A stretch of DNA of 64,000 nt from Sphingobacteriaceae bacterium GW460-11-11-14-LB5 (GTDB lineage: Bacteria > Bacteroidota > Bacteroidia > Sphingobacteriales > Sphingobacteriaceae), in NCBI GenBank assembly GCA_002151545.1, contig CP021237.1, positions 3,782,001-3,846,000 of the forward strand, read 5' to 3'. The notes under the pieces were generated by a model. The model was not told the DNA's origin. It saw only the letters and a list, made by a program, of their open reading frames with translations, and made no database searches. Made by a program: the position numbers and the translations under genes. Below are positions 25,822 to 34,123 of the stretch, one piece after another (positions within the stretch are counted from its first letter, which is position 1; every line of letters starts with the position of its first letter).

Positions 25822-25946
25822 GTCGGGAGTCTTTAGGCCGGAGTCCGAAGTCTTTGATGCAAAGTATTCACCATAGTGTCAAAAATCAGATTTAAAAAAA
25901 ATTATCAAATTGTACTTCAGCCTTCCGACTTCGGACTTCGGACTCA
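25822..25946. repeat. Inverted pair of AGTCCGAAGTC-type repeats between ubiE and engB
   Basis: GGCCGGAGTCCGAAGTC (left, near 25838-25854) and GACTTCGGACTTCGGACTC (right, 25928-25946) are inverted copies of the same degenerate motif. The 60-base middle is AT-rich. Confidence 0.6.
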
Positions 25947-25952
25947 AAACCC

Positions 25953-25960
25953 TACCTTTG
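25953..25960 (+). promoter_or_regulatory. -7 promoter box of engB, abutting the start codon
   Basis: TACCTTTG ends 4 nt before the ATG, which predicts a leaderless or near-leaderless mRNA. Confidence 0.6.
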
Positions 25961-25964
25961 CACT

Positions 25965-26588
25965 ATGATTATCAAAACGGCAACATTTGTTTGCAGCAAC
26001 ACCCAGATTTCGGCACTACCGGTACCAACTATGCCCGAATATGCATTTATTGGCCGCTCTAACGTGGGTAAATCTTCATTAATCAATATGTTGGTTAATC
26101 AACATGGATTAGCTAAAACCTCTCAGCGTCCGGGGAAAACACAATTAATTAACCACTTTCTGATAAACGAGAAATGGTATATTGTCGATTTACCGGGTTA
26201 TGGTTATGCCAAGGTTTCTAAAACCAGCAGAGAGAAATGGGAGAAATTTATCCGCGCCTATATCACCAAAAGAGAAAGTTTACAATGTGTTTTTGTTTTG
26301 ATAGACAGCCGTTTGGAGCCGCAGGGAATTGATATTGAATTTTGTTATTGGTTAGGTGAAAAACAGATCCCGTTTTCGTTAATTTTTACCAAAGCTGATA
26401 AACAAGGTATGACCACCACCCAGAAAAATGTAGCCGCCTTTAAGAAAAAATTAGGTGAATTTTTCGAGGAGATCCCGGCCACCTTTATCACTTCTGCAGA
26501 AAAAGGCAACGGAAAAGATGATGTTTTAAATTTCATCTATGAGGTAAATAAAGATTTTGTTGTTCCGACAGATTATAAGAAGTTTTAA
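25965..26588 (+). CDS. engB: Ribosome biogenesis GTPase EngB/YsxC
   Basis: A 207-residue TrmE-Era-EngA-like GTPase required for 50S assembly. The P-loop is IGRSNVGKSSL (residues about 28-38). G2/G3 appear in KTSQRPGKTQ and VDLPGYGYAKV, G4 in IFTKADKQG and G5 in TSAEKG. The length fits the family. It is divergent from ubiE, with a -7 box nearly touching the start codon. Confidence 0.96.
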   Translation: MIIKTATFVCSNTQISALPVPTMPEYAFIGRSNVGKSSLINMLVNQHGLAKTSQRPGKTQLINHFLINEKWYIVDLPGYGYAKVSKTSREKWEKFIRAYITKRESLQCVFVLIDSRLEPQGIDIEFCYWLGEKQIPFSLIFTKADKQGMTTTQKNVAAFKKKLGEFFEEIPATFITSAEKGNGKDDVLNFIYEVNKDFVVPTDYKKF

Positions 26589-26660
26589 CCAATTTTCAGT
26601 TCGCAGTACACAATTTTCAGTTTAACAATAAAAAAATCTGTGTAATCATCTTTTAAATAA

Positions 26661-27518
26661 ATGAAAAAATACTTTTCACTCGTATTATTCGCCCACTCTG
26701 TTTTTGCGTTACCATTTGCCATGATTGGGTTCTTTTTGGGGGTAACCACAACAGAAAACCCATTTTCCTGGTATAAACTGATTTTGGTTCTGCTTTGTAT
26801 GGTTTTTGCCAGAAACTCAGCTATGGCTTTTAACCGTTATCTCGATAGAAATATTGACGCCAAAAATCCACGTACTAAAATGCGCGATATCCCTGCAGGT
26901 AAAGTTTCGGCAAATGAGGCCTTGATTTTCGTTATTGCCAATTGTGTGCTTTTCGCCATTACCACCTATTTCATTAACCCGCTTTGTTTCTATTTATCGC
27001 CAGTTGCTTTATTTGTGGTTTTGTTTTATAGTTATACCAAGCGTTTCACGGCACTTTGTCATTTGGTATTAGGCCTGGGGTTGGCGCTCGCTCCTATTGG
27101 CGCATACATTGCCGTAACCGGACATTTTGCATTGGTTCCTGTATTATACTCTTTAACCGTATTGTTCTGGGTAAGTGGCTTCGATATTATTTACGCCCTG
27201 CAGGACGAAGCATTTGACCGTGAAGAAAAATTACATTCAATCCCATCGGCACTTGGCATTAAAAATGCTTTGAATGTTTCAGTGCTGTTGCATATACTCT
27301 CTGCCACCTGTGTTATTTTACCTGTGTTTTTTACATCCTTCAGCTGGGTTTATTACGTAGGTATTGTGTTTTTCTGTTCGATGTTGATTTATCAGCACTT
27401 ACTGGTAAAACCAAATGATATCAGCAAAGTAAACAGGGCATTTCAAACCTTAAATGGTTATGCGTCGGTTGTATTTGCGATATGCTTTTTAATAGATGCG
27501 TATTTAAGACATAAATAA
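26661..27518 (+). CDS. UbiA-family prenyltransferase, probably MqnP-like
   Basis: A 285-residue integral membrane protein with about eight helices. The first Asp-rich motif, NRYLDRNIDAKNPRT, starts near residue 58 and the second, YALQDEAFDRE, lies near 178. They bind the polyprenyl diphosphate. As the organism carries menaquinone methyltransferase rather than a ubiquinone pathway, a role in menaquinone assembly (futalosine-route MqnP) is more likely than 4-hydroxybenzoate prenylation; this is inference. It follows engB by 72 bases and may be cotranscribed. Confidence 0.85.
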   Translation: MKKYFSLVLFAHSVFALPFAMIGFFLGVTTTENPFSWYKLILVLLCMVFARNSAMAFNRYLDRNIDAKNPRTKMRDIPAGKVSANEALIFVIANCVLFAITTYFINPLCFYLSPVALFVVLFYSYTKRFTALCHLVLGLGLALAPIGAYIAVTGHFALVPVLYSLTVLFWVSGFDIIYALQDEAFDREEKLHSIPSALGIKNALNVSVLLHILSATCVILPVFFTSFSWVYYVGIVFFCSMLIYQHLLVKPNDISKVNRAFQTLNGYASVVFAICFLIDAYLRHK

Positions 27519-27520
27519 AA

Positions 27521-27577
27521 AATGAGTGAAGGCCAAATGCGTGAATGAGTAACATTCTCTCATTCTATCACTCAATA
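27521..27577. repeat. Nested inverted repeat between the prenyltransferase and pepF
   Basis: GAGTGA/TCACTC (outer) and GAATGAG/CTCATTC (inner) form a nested imperfect palindrome. No T-run follows. It is the same style of degenerate self-complementary gap filler seen near 41.9, 50.1 and 61.7 kb. Confidence 0.5.
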
Positions 27578-27588
27578 ACGATAAAAAC

Positions 27589-29295
27589 ATGATTATAACT
27601 AAGAAACCCAGAACATATATCCCACAGGAACTAAGCATTACCTGGGAAAATTTAGAACCACTTTTTACCGAACTTCAAAACCGCGAAATAAACAGCACGG
27701 CTGACTTAGAACACTGGTTAAAAGACCGTTCGGAGCTTGAAGCGGCCTTAGAAGAAGATTTTGCCTGGAGATATATTAAAATGAGCTGTGATACCGCAAA
27801 TGAAGAACTGGTTAAAAACTTTCAATATTTCGCGACTGAAATAGAGCCAAAAATTTCTCCCTTAGCCAACGAACTGAACAAAAAATTTGTCGAAAGTCCG
27901 TTTATGGATGATTTGGACAAAGAAAAATATTTCGTTTACAGTCGTGCGATTAAAAAAGCATTGGAGCTTTACCGCGACGAAAACATTGAGCTGTTTACCG
28001 AATTACAGGTGAAACAACAAAAATACCAAAGTACTACAGGTGCCATGAGCGTTGAGCTAAACGGCCAGGAATATACTTTGGAGCAAGCCTCGATCTTTAT
28101 CAAAGATTTAAACCGAGAGGTACGCGAAAATGCCTGGAAAACCATCCAGCAACGCCGTTTAATTGATAAAGATGACTTAAACATCCTGTTTGATGAGTTA
28201 ATTAAACTGCGTAATCAGGTTGCTTTAAATGCAGGTTTTGAGAACTACCGCGATTATATGTTCCAGGCATTGGGCCGTTTTGATTATACCCCACAAGACT
28301 GTTACGATTTTGCCAATGCCATCGAGAAAGAGATTGTTCCGATTTTAAAAGAGCAGGCCGAAAAACGCCGTGAAGCTTTAGGGCTGGACGTGTTAAAACC
28401 CTGGGATTTAGAAGTGAGCATTAGTGGCAAACCAGCTTTAAAACCTTTTAACAATGGTGAAGAACTGATTGATAAAAGTATTGCCTGTTTTAATGCCATT
28501 GATGAAAAATTAGGTTCAAAACTGGCCACCATGAAAGCCAATAAACTTTTTGATGTAGAAAGCAGAAAAGGTAAGGCACCGGGTGGTTACAATTATCCAT
28601 TGGCCGAAACTGGGGCTCCATTTATCTTCATGAACTCAGCAAATTCGTTGCGCGATTTAACCACAATGGTTCACGAAGGAGGACATGCGATTCATACTTT
28701 TTTAACCGCAAATTTAGAGTTAAACGACTTTAAACACTGTCCATCTGAAGTAGCAGAGCTGGCATCGATGAGTATGGAATTGATCTCAATGGATAAGTGG
28801 GATGTTTATTTCGACAATGAAGAAGATTTAAACCGTGCTAAAAAAGAACAGTTGGCCGATGTTTTAAAAACATTGCCATGGGTTGCCGTAATTGATCAGT
28901 TTCAACACTGGATTTACACCAATCCTAACCATACTGCAGCTGATCGCGAGGAAACTTTTAAGCAGATTTTTAACCGTTTTGGTGCTGGTTTTGCCGATTG
29001 GACAGATTTAGAACAACAATTTGGAAATGGCTGGCAAAAACAACTGCATTTATTCGAAGTTCCTTTTTATTATATCGAATATGCAATTGCCCAGTTAGGT
29101 GCCATTGCCGTTTGGAAAAACTATAAAGAAAATCCAGAAAAAGCTTTAGAACAATATTTAGCAGCGCTTGCTTTAGGTTATACCAAACCGATGAACGAAA
29201 TATATGAAACTGCCGGAATCAAATTTGATTTCAGTGCAGAATATGTGAAGGAGCTGGCCAATTTTGTGAAAACAGAACTGGAAAAACTGGGATAA
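27589..29295 (+). CDS. M3-family oligoendopeptidase (PepF-like)
   Basis: A 568-residue cytosolic zinc metallopeptidase. The active-site motif is MVHEGGHAIHTF (HExxH, near residue 360), followed about 25 residues later by the third ligand in SEVAELASMSMELIS. The rest is helical, as in the M3 clam-shell fold. No signal peptide is present. It degrades short peptides. A rho-independent terminator lies about 70 bases after the stop. Confidence 0.93.
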   Translation: MIITKKPRTYIPQELSITWENLEPLFTELQNREINSTADLEHWLKDRSELEAALEEDFAWRYIKMSCDTANEELVKNFQYFATEIEPKISPLANELNKKFVESPFMDDLDKEKYFVYSRAIKKALELYRDENIELFTELQVKQQKYQSTTGAMSVELNGQEYTLEQASIFIKDLNREVRENAWKTIQQRRLIDKDDLNILFDELIKLRNQVALNAGFENYRDYMFQALGRFDYTPQDCYDFANAIEKEIVPILKEQAEKRREALGLDVLKPWDLEVSISGKPALKPFNNGEELIDKSIACFNAIDEKLGSKLATMKANKLFDVESRKGKAPGGYNYPLAETGAPFIFMNSANSLRDLTTMVHEGGHAIHTFLTANLELNDFKHCPSEVAELASMSMELISMDKWDVYFDNEEDLNRAKKEQLADVLKTLPWVAVIDQFQHWIYTNPNHTAADREETFKQIFNRFGAGFADWTDLEQQFGNGWQKQLHLFEVPFYYIEYAIAQLGAIAVWKNYKENPEKALEQYLAALALGYTKPMNEIYETAGIKFDFSAEYVKELANFVKTELEKLG

Positions 29296-29360
29296 GGAAA
29301 GGTAGAAGGATTGAAGGTGGAGGGTTGAAAGTTTTCCCCTCCTAGTAAAATATATCAGAG

Positions 29361-29387
29361 GTCGTGGTATTTTGCCACGACTTTTTT
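29361..29387 (+). terminator. Rho-independent terminator of the M3 peptidase gene
   Basis: GTCGTGG pairs with CCACGAC around a seven-base loop, followed by six T. Confidence 0.92.
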
Positions 29388-29398
29388 GTTCTTATCTG

Positions 29399-29419
29399 GT
29401 CTTAGCGTCTCGCTAAGAC
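29399..29419. repeat. REP-like palindrome
   Basis: A perfect 9-bp stem, GTCTTAGCG with CGCTAAGAC, encloses a TCT loop. The stem length, the TCT loop and the GTCTC core agree with the palindromes flanking the RAYT gene at 33.2-33.8 kb, although the outer stem bases differ. Confidence 0.6.
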
Positions 29420-29704
29420 TCAACTGGCCTTAGTACTTTTTTTGCCGCGGAAACACTGAGGACACGGAAACTAAATAAAATGCACAGTCACCACTTACCT
29501 TACCTTTTCGGTAATCAAAACCTATGTTTTATCTGCAGTAACCCAACTGAATAGACCTGATGGAAGTGAAAATCCCTTTTGGGCACTGGATACCTTGTTT
29601 TTACCGAAAATCCCCAAAAGGATTGTAACGTACAGCAGGACAGAACCCGCCTATGAAATGCAGATACTGCTCTTCAAAAAACATACATCTCCAATTTCCA
29701 CTAC
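29420..29704. other. Intergenic region with repeat remnants
   Basis: It contains a tract with the periodic GGAAACACTGAGGACACGG pattern (about 29445-29470). It also has a hyphenated inverted repeat, AATCCCTTTTGGG (about 29571) against CCCCAAAAGGATT (about 29612). A 61-codon open frame over the second half has no protein-like character and is not called. Confidence 0.4.
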
Positions 29705-30922
29705 CTACGCTTCATCCTTTTTCCTAATCCTAAGAATAATAAACATCACCAGTACCGATAACAGGATCATGATCAGGTAACTGTAGCTGAGGTTTCGCTC
29801 ATCTTTAGCCGGAATCAGATTTACAATGCCATAACTCAAAAAAGAAACAATTACGTAAGTAATTCCACCGGTTAATCCACCTGCAATGCCAGCGTTTTTC
29901 GGGAATTTGCTCAAACAAAAAGTAAAGTAGTTGTTGAAGGTAAAGCCTGCCCCTACGTGGATTAAAAAGGCGAAGAAAATTAACGACCAGAGGTTTGAAA
30001 CAAAATTTAAGCTTATGATCATCAGCACAACAAAAGCAACCTGAAACAACGAGTTAATCATTAATCTTTTAAAAAAGGGCTTGTTAATGGTGGCCTTACC
30101 GATAAAGCCGCCAACCATCCAGGCAAAGCCTAAAAACAGCGAACTATAACCTGCAATAACCGGTGAGAAATTTAAATGATGCTCAATAATAAACGGACCG
30201 GTCATGTTGTAAACCATCACCATACAGTAGGCTAAACCCAGCATAACGATACCCAATGTAAAACTGGTGGTTTTAATCATTTCAACATAAATCCTTGTAA
30301 TTTTTTTCAGTTGAAAATCGGTAAAGTGTTTTAAGGTTTCGCCACTGAACAACAGTTCTAACAGGGCAAAAACAAGCGCAAAACCAGCCAGAAAATAGAA
30401 ATTAGATTCCCAGCCAAATACCGTTTGAAGGTAACCACCTATAAAAGGTGCAACAATTGGTCCGGTTGACCAGATGATGGAAAACAAACTCAGGTAATGT
30501 TTTAACTGATCGCCCTCGAAAAGATCGACAAAATATGCTCTTTTTGCCACCACAATTGCACCTACAGTAAGCCCATGGATGATGCGCATTAAATAAATAA
30601 GGTAAATGTTATGGGTTGTGGCAATAACGATACTTGCTGCTGCGAAAATCAATAAGGCATACAGGCAGATCTTGTACCTGCCAAAGCTATCGAGCACGCT
30701 CCCGATAAAAAGTTGCGAAACGCCATAGCTAATTAAAAAGATACTTAAGGTGAGCTGAACCTGAACACTGCTTACCTGCATTTCGCCAGCCATTGTTGGT
30801 AACGAAGGGATGTAAATATCGGTAGCAAAACCCGATAATGGAATTAAGGCAAAGGCCAGTAAAGTTGCCAAACCCTGGTGACGTTCTTTAATGTATTTTA
30901 TTTGTGCGGTATCTGCAATCAT
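29705..30922 (-). CDS. Bcr/CflA-type MFS drug exporter
   Basis: A 405-residue protein with 12 membrane helices. The N-terminal ALIPLSGFATDIYIPSLPTM with QLTLSIFLISYGVSQLFIGS and the following GSVLDSFGRYK is motif A of the DHA1 Bcr/CflA group. LMRIIHGLTVGA and PFIGGYLQ are further family features. The likely role is efflux of drugs or metabolites by proton antiport, with unknown substrate. It is convergent with the peptidase gene and divergent from the permease at 31.2 kb. Confidence 0.88.
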   Translation of the reverse strand: MIADTAQIKYIKERHQGLATLLAFALIPLSGFATDIYIPSLPTMAGEMQVSSVQVQLTLSIFLISYGVSQLFIGSVLDSFGRYKICLYALLIFAAASIVIATTHNIYLIYLMRIIHGLTVGAIVVAKRAYFVDLFEGDQLKHYLSLFSIIWSTGPIVAPFIGGYLQTVFGWESNFYFLAGFALVFALLELLFSGETLKHFTDFQLKKITRIYVEMIKTTSFTLGIVMLGLAYCMVMVYNMTGPFIIEHHLNFSPVIAGYSSLFLGFAWMVGGFIGKATINKPFFKRLMINSLFQVAFVVLMIISLNFVSNLWSLIFFAFLIHVGAGFTFNNYFTFCLSKFPKNAGIAGGLTGGITYVIVSFLSYGIVNLIPAKDERNLSYSYLIMILLSVLVMFIILRIRKKDEA

Positions 30923-31000
30923 ATTGGTACTGTAATGGTATAAATATTCAAATCAAACATCCATTTAAGTGTTCTTATTTATCTGTTTGATTATTGACAG

Positions 31001-31008
31001 CAAAATTA
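31001..31008 (-). promoter_or_regulatory. Candidate -7 box of the MFS exporter
   Basis: TAATTTTG on the minus strand, 78 nt before the ATG. No well-placed -33 TTG is seen. Confidence 0.3.
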
Positions 31009-31183
31009 GGGCTTTCACTTAGCGTAAAATTATGCGAATCAAACAAAGGATTATTCAAGCCAAATAATTACGAATTTTTACTTTAATCTAATAATTGACG
31101 CTTTATTCGACGGCATTTGCGCTCCAAAAAGCAGTGTATTGAAAATTATATCCTGCTTTAAACGTTTTTAACCAAACTTTTTA

Positions 31184-31191
31184 TAAGTTTG
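31184..31191 (+). promoter_or_regulatory. -7 box of the amino acid permease
   Basis: TAAGTTTG lies 20 nt before the ATG at 31212. Confidence 0.45.
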
Positions 31192-31211
31192 AAGAAACAA
31201 GCAAACAAAAG

Positions 31212-33161
31212 ATGTTCGAAAAGCTATTCAGAAAGAAATCCATTTCCAAGATATTACAAGATGCGGCAAAAGGCTATGGCGACCATGAAAACACATTACA
31301 TAAAACACTAGGTGTACGCGATTTAACAGCTTTTGGAATTGCAGCGATTATTGGAGCAGGAATTTTTAGTACGATTGGTAAAGCAAGTGCTGATGGTGGC
31401 CCGGCAGTAATCTTTTTGTTTATTTTTACAGCAGTAGCCTGTAGTTTTGCGGCCTTTGCTTATGCAGAGTTTGCTTCGATGGTACCTGTTTCTGGTAGCG
31501 CTTACACCTATTCTTATGTAGCTTTCGGCGAATTGGTAGCCTGGATTATCGGTTGGTCGCTTATTATGGAATATTCAATCGGTAATATTACAGTAGCCAT
31601 ATCCTGGTCTGATTACTTTACCGGACTACTCTCCACCATCAAAATACCTCCCCTCGGCATCGAGGGCATCCATGTACCCGACTGGATGACAATGGATTAC
31701 CTCAGTGCTTACAACGGACATAAACACGCGGAAGCCCTTTTGGCTGCTGGCAAAAACCTGGCAGACTTAGATTCGGCTACAGCCCTGGCCAATAATGCAT
31801 GGCTTACGGCCCCAAAAATTGGCAGTTTTCACCTCGTTGCAGATATTCCTGCCTTAGGCATTATTATTTTAATTACCTGGTTAATTTACCGTGGCATGAA
31901 AGAAAGCCGCAATGCCAGCAACGCCATGGTAGTGGTTAAACTTGCGGTAATTCTTTTGGTATTAGCGGTAGGTATATTTTATGTAGACACCAAAAACTGG
32001 GATCCATTTGCTCCGAACGGTGTTTCCGGGGTTTTAAAAGGTGTTTCAGCAGTGTTTTTTGCCTATATCGGTTTCGATGCCATTTCTACAACAGCCGAAG
32101 AATGTAAAAATCCACAGCGCGATTTACCCCGCGGAATGATGTGGGCCATTATTATCTGTACCATCCTTTATGTGGCTATTGCACTGGTTTTAACCGGTAT
32201 TGTTAAATCGGATACTTTAGCCGTTGGCGACCCGCTAGCATTCGTTTTTGATCAGATTAACTTAAAATTAATGAGTGGTATTATTGCAGTAAGTGCCGTA
32301 TTTGCCATGGCCAGTGTACTTTTGGTTTTCCAAATGGGTCAACCCCGTATCTGGATGAGCATGAGCAGAGATGGCTTATTGCCAAAATCTTTTTCGAAAA
32401 TCCATCCAAAATATAAAACACCCTCATTTGCAACTATTGTGGTTGGATTTGTAGTGGCTGTACCATCATTATTTATGAACCTGACCATCGTTACCGATCT
32501 GTGTTCTATCGGAACATTATTCGCTTTTGTACTGGTTTGTGCAGGGGTTTTGGTATTGCAGAACAGACCTGATGTTCAACGTGGAAAATTCAAAATACCT
32601 TATGTAAACAGTAAGTTTATTATTCCTGTTGTTTTAATTGCGACCATCATTTTTGCATTCACAAAATATGGGAAAGAAACCAAAGCCTTCTTTTTCAATT
32701 CGCCTAAAACAATCCAAACGGTAACTTTTGTTACTTCTTTAAGTGGCGATGAACTGAAAATTGTTAAAGAAGAAATTGTTAAAAATGCGGCTCCTCAAAT
32801 TATTTTAGCAGAAAAAGTAGATGCAGAATCTTATTTAAGTGCATTACCGGCTGATCGTTACGAACAGTTTATTTCAGCATCAAAAGTACCTGTAGAAAAG
32901 AAATACGAAAGTGGCTGGGGTTTATTTAAACACAAAATCCCAATGTGGATTTTCCTGATCATCTGCGTAATCATTACCTACTACTGCATCACCAAAAACC
33001 TGTCGTTAATCCCTGTTCTAGGATTAATCAGCTGTTTGTACATGATGTGCGAGCTGGGCATTTCAAACTGGATCGGTTTCGGTATCTGGTTAGTGGTTGG
33101 GCTTGTGGTTTATTTTGCCTATGGTTACAGACATAGTAAATTGGCAAAAATTGAAAGTTAA
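31212..33161 (+). CDS. APC-family cationic amino acid transporter, long form
   Basis: A 649-residue membrane protein. The start region KTLGVRDLTAFGIAAIIGAG followed by IFSTIGKA is the conserved first helix of the APC superfamily. GSAYTYSYVAFGELVAWIIGW and FFAYIGFDAISTTAEECKNP are the CAT-type signatures. Two large soluble insertions are visible: residues about 150-210 between early helices, and about 500-580 (charged) before the last two or three helices. The C-terminal half is a paralogue of the truncated permease at the window start. The substrate is an amino acid, perhaps cationic. The RAYT unit begins 3 bases after the stop. Confidence 0.9.
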   Translation: MFEKLFRKKSISKILQDAAKGYGDHENTLHKTLGVRDLTAFGIAAIIGAGIFSTIGKASADGGPAVIFLFIFTAVACSFAAFAYAEFASMVPVSGSAYTYSYVAFGELVAWIIGWSLIMEYSIGNITVAISWSDYFTGLLSTIKIPPLGIEGIHVPDWMTMDYLSAYNGHKHAEALLAAGKNLADLDSATALANNAWLTAPKIGSFHLVADIPALGIIILITWLIYRGMKESRNASNAMVVVKLAVILLVLAVGIFYVDTKNWDPFAPNGVSGVLKGVSAVFFAYIGFDAISTTAEECKNPQRDLPRGMMWAIIICTILYVAIALVLTGIVKSDTLAVGDPLAFVFDQINLKLMSGIIAVSAVFAMASVLLVFQMGQPRIWMSMSRDGLLPKSFSKIHPKYKTPSFATIVVGFVVAVPSLFMNLTIVTDLCSIGTLFAFVLVCAGVLVLQNRPDVQRGKFKIPYVNSKFIIPVVLIATIIFAFTKYGKETKAFFFNSPKTIQTVTFVTSLSGDELKIVKEEIVKNAAPQIILAEKVDAESYLSALPADRYEQFISASKVPVEKKYESGWGLFKHKIPMWIFLIICVIITYYCITKNLSLIPVLGLISCLYMMCELGISNWIGFGIWLVVGLVVYFAYGYRHSKLAKIES

Positions 33162-33164
33162 TAT

Positions 33165-33842
33165 CTATCGGTCGGTGTCTCACCGACCGAAACAAATTTC
33201 ATAGCAACTACTATCATTTTTTGTATCTTGTGTTTAAATTATCCCTGCAACTTAGATACTAAATAATGCATATCTTTCATAAAAGACAGGGACAAATGGA
33301 TTATAACTATCCATATTTCTACACAGATACCATCTGCAATTTTGCACATTTATTAAATGATGATAACTTAAAAATGATCATCATAAATTCACTGAAATTT
33401 TTAGTTAATCAAAAACTTATTGAAGTATATGGTTATGTGATTATGCCCAACCACATCCATTTAATCTGGAATATGTTGAAATTAAACGGAAAGGAAGCTC
33501 CTGCAGCCAGCTTTACAAAATTTACAGCACACGAGTTCAGAAAGCACCTGTTAGTTAATAATCCTACAATATTGAAACAATACAGTTCTGAAAAGAATGA
33601 TAGAGTTTTTCAATTCTGGAAAAGAGATCCATTGGCTATCCCTTTGAATAAGGAAAACATTTTGATACAGAAACTAGATTACATACATGATAATCCGATT
33701 AAAGAAAAATGGAATTTGTATACATATCCGGACGATTATAAATGGAGTAGCGCAAATTTTTACGAAACAGGGATTGATGAATTCGGGATTCTTACACATT
33801 TCAGAGATTAGATGTTTCGGTCGGTGAGACACCGACCGATAG
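33165..33842 (+). mobile_element. RAYT unit with perfect inverted palindromic ends
   Basis: A 678-bp unit. Its ends, 33165-33193 and 33814-33842, are 29-bp exact inverted copies. Each contains a perfect palindrome (CGGTCGGTG, three-base loop, CACCGACCG). The left end starts 3 bases after the permease stop and the right end starts 2 bases after the transposase stop. No target-site duplication is evident, as expected for HUH-type single-strand transposition. Confidence 0.85.
33266..33811 (+). CDS. REP-associated tyrosine transposase (RAYT, Y1_Tnp)
   Basis: A 181-residue HUH endonuclease related to IS200/IS605 TnpA. The HUH motif is VIMPNHIHLIW (His63, His65). The catalytic Tyr is probably Tyr139 in KLDYIHDNPIKEKW, a motif typical of RAYTs. 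KRDPLA and YKWSSANFYE are also family-like. RAYTs are thought to process and spread REP palindromes, and here the gene is flanked by two such palindromes in inverted orientation. The protein is full length, so the element may be active. The ATG at 33266 is the only good start. Confidence 0.88.
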   Translation: MHIFHKRQGQMDYNYPYFYTDTICNFAHLLNDDNLKMIIINSLKFLVNQKLIEVYGYVIMPNHIHLIWNMLKLNGKEAPAASFTKFTAHEFRKHLLVNNPTILKQYSSEKNDRVFQFWKRDPLAIPLNKENILIQKLDYIHDNPIKEKWNLYTYPDDYKWSSANFYETGIDEFGILTHFRD

Positions 33843-33851
33843 CTTTCGGGT

Positions 33852-33881
33852 AAACCCCTGAAACAAGTCCAGAATGACGAT
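33852..33881. repeat. Half of a double-hairpin repeat next to the RAYT unit
   Basis: CCCTGAAACAAGTCCAGAAT followed by GACGA corresponds to one arm (CTGAAAC..GT.CAG..TGACGA) of the CGTCAT-bounded class. The other arm is missing. Confidence 0.45.
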
Positions 33882-33933
33882 TGAAGCCTGATGCATCAAG
33901 CTGATCTGATAGTTAGTATTCCATTTATAAAAC

Positions 33934-33965
33934 AAAATTCCCTTTCTTTAACAGAAAGAGGAATT
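33934..33965 (-). terminator. Terminator of the kup operon
   Basis: AATTCC pairs with GGAATT and CTTTCT with AGAAAG with one bulged base; on the minus strand TTTTG follows. It lies two bases after the small ORF's stop. Confidence 0.75.
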
Positions 33966-33967
33966 AT

Positions 33968-34120
33968 TTATTTCTTCTTTATAAAAGCCAGTGCTGTAAT
34001 CATCACCAGACCTAATCCAGAGGCAATCATATAATTATTGGCATGATCAAGATGGTATAGCTTAGCTACAGGCCCGGCTATAAATAAACTCATTGCCAAT
34101 ATTAGAATCGCGGTCCTCAT
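33968..34120 (-). CDS. Small two-helix membrane protein downstream of kup (50 aa)
   Basis: A 50-residue frame (ATG at 34120) encodes two hydrophobic helices, ILILAMSLFIAGPVAKLY and NYMIASGLGLVMITALAFI, and ends in four basic residues (IKKK). It starts 3 bases after the kup stop and is followed immediately by a terminator, so it is very probably a real operon member. No family is recognised. The position suggests an accessory subunit of, or a partner to, the potassium transporter, analogous in size to small partners such as KdpF; that is speculation. Confidence 0.7.
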   Translation of the reverse strand: MRTAILILAMSLFIAGPVAKLYHLDHANNYMIASGLGLVMITALAFIKKK

Positions 34121-34123
34121 TAA

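Noticed and set aside
29595..29780. A 61-codon frame in the gap after the M3 peptidase gene
   Set aside because: No protein-like pattern, overlaps the end of the MFS gene and runs through repeat remnants.
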